Part shown: positions 57,262 through 64,000 of the stretch, one piece after another
Numbering within the stretch: the stretch's first letter is position 1
Layout of the letters: each line of letters begins with the position of its first letter
Source: Cunninghamia lanceolata
Lineage: Eukaryota > Streptophyta > Pinopsida > Cupressales > Cupressaceae
DNA: 64,000 nucleotides
Assembly (NCBI GenBank): GCA_027924645.1
Contig: BSBN01000213.1
Location: 29,700,501-29,764,500 of the forward strand
Reading direction: 5' to 3'
Notes under the pieces: generated by a model
Seen by the model: only the letters and a program-made list of their open reading frames with translations
What the model was told of the DNA's origin: nothing
The model's database searches: none
Position numbers and translations under genes: made by a program

Positions 57262-57720
57262 TATTAGAATACAATGGATCATTGAGAGGGGGGTGAATCG
57301 GTGATTTAATAAAAATAACTTTACTAATTCTTTGACTGCTTGAAAACCTTATTAAGTTAGACATTAAAGCACTTGGAAAACCAAAGAATCACACCAAATA
57401 CAATATAACACAAAGATGTATGTGGAAAACCCTAAAAAGGGAAAAACCACTATGTGAAGAGTTGATTAGGTTTGTTTTACCAATTCAACCTCACAAAAGA
57501 TCACCATTAGGTATCACTGACCAAAATCTCATTGATTACACTTTTACATCTAGATTTAGGAGTACCAACTCCAAACACTCGGGAGCACCAACTCCATTCA
57601 AATCAGGAGCACCAACTCCAAACAAATCAAGACTGAAAATATAGAGTACAACTCTGTTTACATTGATATCATAGGTTATAGATGAGTTCTATAACTCTCT
57701 TACTCAATCACCTCTATGTG
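57262..57720 (-). repeat. Copia-type LTR fragment, paralogue of 17,804-18,240
   Basis: Starts TATTAGAATACAATGGATCA like the LTR at 17,804 and aligns to CTCTATGTGAA, where similarity ends and unrelated DNA begins. It contains GGAGCACCAACTCCA-type phrases three times (57,565-57,625), against once in the other copy: a small tandem expansion. Confidence 0.82.
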
Positions 57721-60700
57721 AAAATTGTTACTAATTTTTTGTTAACACTTAAAATTAGTTGGACCTAAGTGTAATTGTTCAAAAGGAATAAATGAAAACT
57801 TCAAAGTTATGCATTCATTGAACAGTTGATGCCTTGACAGAGTAGAGAAGGATATCAAGTTGTCAGGATAACCCATCAGTCTAATCAAGACTGATGATTT
57901 ATTATGACAAGAGAATAAGTTGTCAAGAAATCAAAGATTCAAGAGATATAGTTGTTCTACACAGTTTGATCTTTCAGAAGTTATAAGTTAAATTGATTAT
58001 TCAGTTAATTAGTTTTGAATAAAAGGAAGAAAGATATTTTGTATTGCACTGTTATTTCATGTCATGTTTTGAACATACATTCAAGTATCTGTTACTTTAT
58101 CTCATGCATTGATTGAAAAAGGAAATACATATACATCATATGCATAAGAGAAATTAACTGATCATGTTTAAAAGAGGTGTTCAAATATGTCCCACACAAG
58201 CCATGGGAGTAACTAGACTGAGCAATTGAAGACATGCAAGCTATGCATCTATTTGATAAAAGGAAAAGAAATGAACACATGATAAATTTAAGCATTCATC
58301 ATTGCCTAATGATGGAGATTGTTGTTGAGGTCGGCCTTCAACTCTTCAATCTCCAGTCTTCACTCCAAGCCATCATCAGTTGAACCTGCAAAATTTTGGG
58401 ACAACATAGACATCTACTTATCATATCATGCATTCAGATAGGGGATCGGATTAGATATATAACACAAATCAAGAAGAACCATGAAGAAGATCACTCAACA
58501 CTATTAGGAGCATTTTTATGCTAACTTGTTTGTTCACTGTGCAGGTATAGGACAAGTTTTGTTGTTGTTTTTAAGATAAATAAACATGTGGATTAAATGT
58601 TTGAGCCCAGCATGTTTCTTTTCATTTTTGAAAAGAGCATCAGAAAAGACAGGATGCATCATTCCAAGCTATATCATGCATCATCTAATCAACTTACAGA
58701 AAATATATGTCATCATGACATTATTACAGTTGATTGGAGCAAATCATATTAACATGACTGAGTCAAGATTGACAAAAACAAAATGCAGAAATCCGATTAC
58801 AGTCATCTAGGCTACAAGAGCCTTCTGAGGTACAGTATCATTATGAATGCATGTATTTATTTCATCACAGCTAATAAGAGCAACTGACAGAGTGCATTCA
58901 TAGGCAAGGAGATGATACATGATTTCAGATTAATGTGTCTGATAAAGAGAAAAGAGACAGAATAAAGATTCCAAGATACAAGAACTTGTGTATCATTTGA
59001 ACAAGTTACATGATAAATCATGTGAAGGTATCATCTCACTATGAGAAAAGATTAAGAAGTAAGTGACATGATACAGGTATTCAAAGTGATCAAGTCAGCT
59101 GAAAGATACAAGTTATACCTTTTAAAAGTACAAGACAAAATAGCAAGGCATCATTAGCTCTAGTTGATATATGGCAGTGTGAAAATACAGTCATGAATAT
59201 ATCATTGTCATGGACCAATAACTAGGCAGTCATCAATGCCTTAAAACTTCAAACCATCAAGATACAAGGAGGTACAGATGAAACAGTTCAAGTGGAGAAG
59301 ATAGGTCTTAGTTTTCAAAGATAAAACAACCAGGCCAAGAATCTCATATGATTCATGCATCAAGAAGAGCCTATATTCCCAGATGACTGCTACAGTCCAA
59401 ATGTAGTCAGATCTTCAAGCATTCAAGCATCCAAAGATGAAGCACATGATGCATAAATAGATACCAAAGTATACTTGTAGGGTTATCACTAACATGACAG
59501 TCAAGTACAAATTCAAAAGCAAGAGACAATCATGTCTAGAACAGAAGGATCCAAATACATTAAGCATAGTGGAGTGACAGGAATGCCACAGTCCAAATAT
59601 AACAAAGTGGTTTCCATGCATCTTATCACTATTTTGATCAAACAAGCCTCATCTCATATACCTTGGAGCTACAGTAATACCATGATATAGTCAATAAATG
59701 CCAGAAAGAAAGATACCATGCAAGAAGATAAAGTACAGTCATCTTCACTATGAACAGTCATGACAGTGATCATGAAGTAGTTTTGCAAGAGAAAAAATAG
59801 TCAGAATAAATCATAGTTGCCATATCCATCTACAGGAGTACATCAAAAGATGAAGGAGAAACAACAGAAGAAGAACATGACATATGCCAAATGCTACAGT
59901 AATGGTGGTTGACAAAGAACATGAAATTCACAAGGTAAACAGTTCTCTTTCTTTTGTGCCATTGTTCTGAGTGATATAGTCATAGTAAACAGTTGCCATG
60001 ATAAAACTAAAGAAGAATGCTTGATATATATGCTACTATGAGATCCAAATGATGAGATAAGCAGTGAGTATGGAAGAACATGTTATCTATGCTACAGGAG
60101 TAGCTTAAGAATGCCACAAATAGCCAAGGAGAAATTAGAGCATGATATGTCTAGTAGAATCCAAATGCATCAAAGATAGTTACACATTTCAGGAGATGAT
60201 TCCATAGTCAAACAGCCAATCATCAAAGATTCATACTTTGCAATGAGAAAGGAGCTAGCATCATGTGGTACAGTTATAAGATGGAGATAAATGAATAACA
60301 ATCATTCTTTTTGAATATCAAAAGACTTGTTATCATACCTAGGAGCTACAATGAAAAGCAAATAAGGAAAAGTGTATCATCATCTATGACAGTCACAAGG
60401 AGTAGGAGGAGAAGGTTATGTGTGAAGCAAAGAGAAATTCCATTTATTAATACTTCAACCGCTAGTGCTTTTTGCCTACAGGAAAGTACAGTCAAGGAGG
60501 TGCTATATAGGAAAGATTTCTCATGCTAAAATGTATACCCATCTTAAAGAAAGAGCAAACCCTTGATAGAGAATTCAAACCCTAGTGCCATTTTGTACTT
60601 ACAGGCAAAAAAATGTTTAAGTGTATCTACTATCATAGCCAAACCAAAGGAAGACAATTTTCATGTAAAAGTTTGAATACCTATCTATGTATAAAATGAA

Positions 60701-62057
60701 AACCCTTGTTTCTTTTTGCACTTACAAGTCAAAAAGAAGAACAGTGAATACTACAGCAGAATGGCCGTAACAATGAAGGAGTTCTGTGCAAGGAAGGTTG
60801 AAACCCTAGTTTCAAAACTTACAAACCCTCAACAGTCTACCACATTTTGCTGTCTACATACACAAGAAGCATAGCCATAGCAAATGGAGACCTTGAATGT
60901 GCAAAAGAAACAAACCCTCATCAAAAAGATTGAAACCCTCAAGGTTTTTAATACCTACAGTCAAGCAAAAGATGAAAGGAGATATATAGAGCTATAGCTG
61001 ATAGAGATATGTCATTTTTTGTTAAAAAATGCAATACCCATTTCAACTACAGGCCCTTGTCATTATTTAGCTATAAAAAAGACAAATGAAGCTACAGAGG
61101 AGAAAGAAAGGCAAGTGCTTACCTTGTTTTGTTGACAGGAGGAGACATCTACCCGTGGCCTCACAATAGCCTTAAGCTTTCAAAAATAGGTGAATAGTTG
61201 CAAAGAGGAAAGATACAGAAACAAGAAAGAGGGTGTTAAAAAATGCATAGCATATGGAGATAACCATGAATGAAGAAGGAGGCCACAGCCAATGAACGAA
61301 AAGAAGCTACAGATATTAATAAAAGTATATCATATGAAACTAAAAATAGTGTTACCTTCTTCTTTTCGTGTAGAATTCCAGAGTTTTGACCAAGAGAAGC
61401 CATGAGATTGAATGAAGAACCAGAGATATGCTTCAAAATTTTCAAACCTTAAACCGGCCGAATATAGTTGCAGAGCAAATGAAGAGATATGCCAAATGAA
61501 GAATGAACAAATTTTAGGGTTATCTATTTGTTTTTGTTTGAAGGTTCTTTTTCTCAAGTGTATTTTTTACTTACAAAAGACAAATAATTACCTTATCCAA
61601 GAAGTACCCGTGGTCAAGACTTTGGTCTTGAAGATCCTAGCCATCATAACATGGAGTGGCCGACCGACATTGCTTAGGACTTGATATTTATTAAGTCAAG
61701 AAGGGTCAGTATAATGATAAGGAAAGGCTTCATGCCTTATAAACTATTTAAAACTCCTTGGTGGTCGAATAGATAGCATGGTCAAAGATGCATTATGTGA
61801 TACACATGCTAGTCAAAGTTCCTTGTCCTTTTGCAAACATTCAAAGGTAAAGATCCTTCTTGATTATGCATGGTGGCCAAGAAGGTCAGAGGAGTATGAT
61901 TTTAGACATGGCATGCATAAGGATAGAGCATGGAATATACAAGGTGGTAGACAAGGTAAGCAAATATGATGGTGCATTTTTTAATGCATGGAATCATGGA
62001 GATGAAGCCATGGATGTCATGCCTGCATTTCCCATGCGGTCACAACACACAAACACA
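57721..62057. other. Unassigned A-rich DNA with recurrent CAGTCA words
   Basis: Starts with a 9-bp inverted repeat ACTAATTTT/AAAATTAGT at about 57,731. Over about 3 kb (58.8-61.0 kb) the words ACAGTCA, TACAGT and ATAGTCA are strikingly frequent, for example in the cluster at 59,735-59,765. No frame shows a domain; the longest are 60-90 codons. Near 60,450-60,965 a degenerate unit of about 115-130 bp recurs (AAACCCTAGT ... TTTTTGCACTTACAGG). It may be the body of an unidentified retroelement. Confidence 0.4.
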
Positions 62058-62238
62058 CGTGTCATGTCCACAATTATCGTGTGGTCATGACACGGACTAC
62101 GAAAAACTTTTCTACTTATCCCTAGGGACCCCCTCGCACGCGTCTGCGTGCTTGGTGGCAATACGCCTAAGGCGTAAACATGTCAACAATTGATAAGGTG
62201 AAGGCCGTCTAGGGGGTATGCGACACGTAGGGTGTCGC
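62058..62238. repeat. Cluster of four inverted repeats
   Basis: (1) 62,058-62,094: CGTGTCATGTCCACA pairs with TGTGGTCATGACACG with one mismatch and a 7-nt loop. (2) 62,136-62,151: GCACGC/GCGTGC, loop GTCT. (3) 62,162-62,176: TACGCC/GGCGTA, loop TAA. (4) 62,220-62,238: GCGACAC/GTGTCGC, loop GTAGG. All lie within 181 bp and are richer in CG dinucleotides than their surroundings. Confidence 0.85.
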
Positions 62239-63600
62239 GTCTAGGGTTAGATTGTTACAAATCTACACCCCAAGTTACCTAGGTGAAAAGAAATCGCCAG
62301 CAACGATCCTTAATCTAACTCCAATAAAAAATGTGAATAGAACTATGGCAAGGTGGCATGTGATTCAAGTGGAATGATGGATTTGAAATAATTAAAACAA
62401 CGCATAAAATAAACCCTAAAAATCTCACAAAATTCCGGCAGCATAACGCATTTTTCATAAACGCAAAAATAAATTTTAAATAAAACCCCAATAGGAAAAA
62501 TAAATAAACTCTCCAATAGAATATTAAATTTACTTAGAAACAAAATCAATGATATAAAGTAAAATAATAAAGTTAGTATAAATGACCACACGTCGGTTAA
62601 ATTTAACTGAAAACTGAGTTCGTTATTAAACATAATTTTGGCATTATGTTTAATATCTCACTCGAAAATTAAATGGAGGAGGGAGGAGGGTTTAAATAAC
62701 CCTCCCCGTAAAATAATAATACTAAAGTCGCTTAATATTCACAACGTAAGAATTAATGATAAAAATAACCCGATAATTTAAAATAGTAAAAAAAATAACA
62801 AGGGAAGGATTCTTCCCACAATGAATGAATTAATTCCCTCCCAAGTAATTTTCAATTCACAAATTAATAAGGTCACATAGTAAAAATTAATCCCATTTCA
62901 AAATTAGAAAACAAGTCACAAGCCCCCATGAGATAAATAAATAAGAAAAATAAAAGGGAAAAAAAAAAGAGATTAAAATAAAGTTAAAATTTAAAATCCT
63001 CATCCTCACTTATTCCTCTCAAAGGAAAAGATATTGTTTTCTAATTTCTAAGTCTGCCATAATTCTTCCTTCCTATTCCATCACAAGCCCTAATCTCTTA
63101 TTCCTTTGTTATGTTTTCTTATTTGCAGGTCAAGGGTTTAAGGAGGCCATTGGAGGCCATGGGAGGAAGCTTGATACACAATAGGTTGAGCTTATGAAAC
63201 CACATACTTATATCTTTATATTCCTTTTTTTTGTTGTTGTATATTTACAGAAGGTATCTAATAAAATGAGGCAGGGTTCGACCAAAACTGCAGGGCCGTC
63301 GGCGGAGTGCAGGGTCGGAACAAGCAGTTGAAGGTGGCCGAGGGCAGAACCGTGGTAGGGAATGACTGGTGGAGAGTCTACGAAGAGTATTGGCTGCGAG
63401 GGGAGGGAAGCAAGTGGAGGAGAAGGTGGAGCGAAGGAGGTTTTGTTTGGCACCGAAGTGGGGTCGCAGTTTCCGGCTGAGTGTGGTCTCCGGCGGGGGT
63501 TAAGGGGGACAATGTGGAAGGGGTGTTGGGGTGTGGGAATGGTAGCCGTGGAGTGGGGAGTTCATGCGGTGGTGCTGAAAGAAGAGGTCCGCGATTTTGA
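62239..63600. other. Unassigned A/T-rich DNA
   Basis: Contains a GGAGGAGGGAGGAGGG run at about 62,674. A pyrimidine tract with TTTGCAG at about 63,122-63,129 resembles a splice acceptor, but no exon with a recognisable product follows. The two overlapping frames near 63,208-63,640 are products of G/C-biased DNA. Confidence 0.4.
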
Positions 63601-63603
63601 AGG

Positions 63604-63700
63604 GAGGTGTGGGGTGTGGGGGAGGCGGAGCCCCCACCCACACCCTGTGACTGTTATGAAACGGGGGGGGGGGCTGTGGGCGCTGCCCACAGACCCCCTC
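63604..63700. repeat. Two adjacent G/C-rich hairpins
   Basis: First: GTGTGGGGGAGGC pairs imperfectly with GCCCCCACCCACAC (63,610-63,645). Second: CTGTGGGC (63,674-63,681) pairs perfectly with GCCCACAG (63,685-63,692), loop GCT, and is extended outwards by a G run and CCCCC. They stand out sharply from the A/T-rich flanks. Confidence 0.82.
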
Positions 63701-63819
63701 TGGTATTTTTTTTTCTTTGTTTAAACTCAAACATAGTTTGCTCAAAAAATACTCTTTATACTCACTAACTTCTCTGTTATAAATTTTGTCCAGCATATAT
63801 GTAATGTGCATATCTATAT

Positions 63820-63915
63820 ATTATTTGTATATATATATAAATATGTATGTATGTGTATATACACACATATATAATATATTTATATATATAGATATATATA
63901 CTCCAAGTAATCTCA
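63820..63915. repeat. TA/TG mixed microsatellite
   Basis: ATATATAAATATGTATGTATG and GTGTATATACACACATATAT runs, partly self-complementary. Confidence 0.92.
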
Positions 63916-64000
63916 GTCTGTAAAAAGAAAGAAATCTACAGTGTAAATATATATATCTCCCCCCTTTCTTTGTAAAATGAGCAATATATGCAATCAGCCT

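Noticed and set aside
56971..57282. 95-99-codon ORFs on both strands at the end of copy B
   Set aside because: They lie in repeat DNA, both strands are open by chance, and the copy A counterpart is interrupted and shifted.
63362..63724. A 120-codon plus-strand ORF and overlapping proline-rich minus-strand ORFs
   Set aside because: The overlapping frames reflect G-rich/C-rich composition. There is no domain, and similar-length frames occur on both strands at once.
1..64000. CRISPR array, prokaryotic operon or defence system
   Set aside because: All identifiable content is plant nuclear repeat DNA. The regular repeats here are satellites without unique spacers.

Overview
This window looks like intergenic, transposon-filled chromatin from a large-genome land plant. 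The evidence is TTTAGGG-type (plant telomere-like) satellite, plant Ty3/gypsy and Copia retroelements, a tRNA-derived SINE, and an antisense plant-mobile-domain reading frame. A gymnosperm or similar giant genome is plausible, but that is inference. I found no intact host gene. Nearly all coding capacity is decayed retrotransposon, so most coding entries are pseudogenes. No CRISPR, rRNA or functional tRNA gene was seen.

Layout. 1-2.59 kb: nothing recognisable. 2.59-7.17 kb: degenerate telomere-like minisatellite in higher-order units of about 1.1-1.33 kb, followed after a spacer of about 60 bp by the same sequence in inverted orientation (7.22-7.48 kb), a CATA-rich microsatellite and a strong hairpin (7.78-7.86 kb). 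7.94-10.27 kb: copy A of a dispersed T/G-rich repeat, interrupted by a complete non-autonomous LTR element on the minus strand (10,267-17,632). That element carries gag plus an acidic unknown region and no pol. Copy A resumes at 17,638 and runs into a Copia-type LTR (17,804-18,606). 18.6-21.8 kb: Copia non-coding DNA and a second, plus-strand LTR-like segment.

21.8-39.7 kb is a three-level nest. A minus-strand Copia element (gag in two pieces at 21,786-22,108 and 38,115-38,362, PBS at 38,363, LTR from 38,377) was split by a 16-kb Ty3/gypsy element (22,109-38,114). The Ty3 pol was then split by a 1,091-bp solo LTR (29,143-30,233). The Ty3 element reads LTR-PBS-gag-PR-archaeal-type RNase H-RT-RNase H-[solo LTR]-INT-antisense PMD ORF-PPT-LTR on the plus strand, all broken by stops and frameshifts.

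39.7-45.7 kb: a (TA)n tract, a tandem duplication with a MITE in one copy, a 63-bp tandem repeat and a minus-strand Ty3 RNase H/integrase remnant. 45.7-50.05 kb: a satellite of about 340 bp with about 13 units, sharing its core with the dispersed repeat. 50-53.4 kb: mostly unassigned, with a Copia-like LTR. 53.4-57.72 kb: copy B of the dispersed repeat, which holds a SINE and preserves the empty insertion site of the non-autonomous element. 57.7-64 kb: unassigned low-complexity DNA, a cluster of four inverted repeats near 62.1 kb, and G/C-rich hairpins near 63.65 kb.

The elements form a relative chronology rather than a working gene system: the dispersed repeat and its LTR existed first, the gag-only element then entered copy A, and separately Copia was hit by Ty3, which was hit by the solo-LTR family. 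The most unusual items are the gag-plus-acidic-domain element with tandem PBS-like motifs, the Ty3 element with archaeal-type RNase H upstream of RT and an antisense PMD ORF, and the inverted telomere-like higher-order array.
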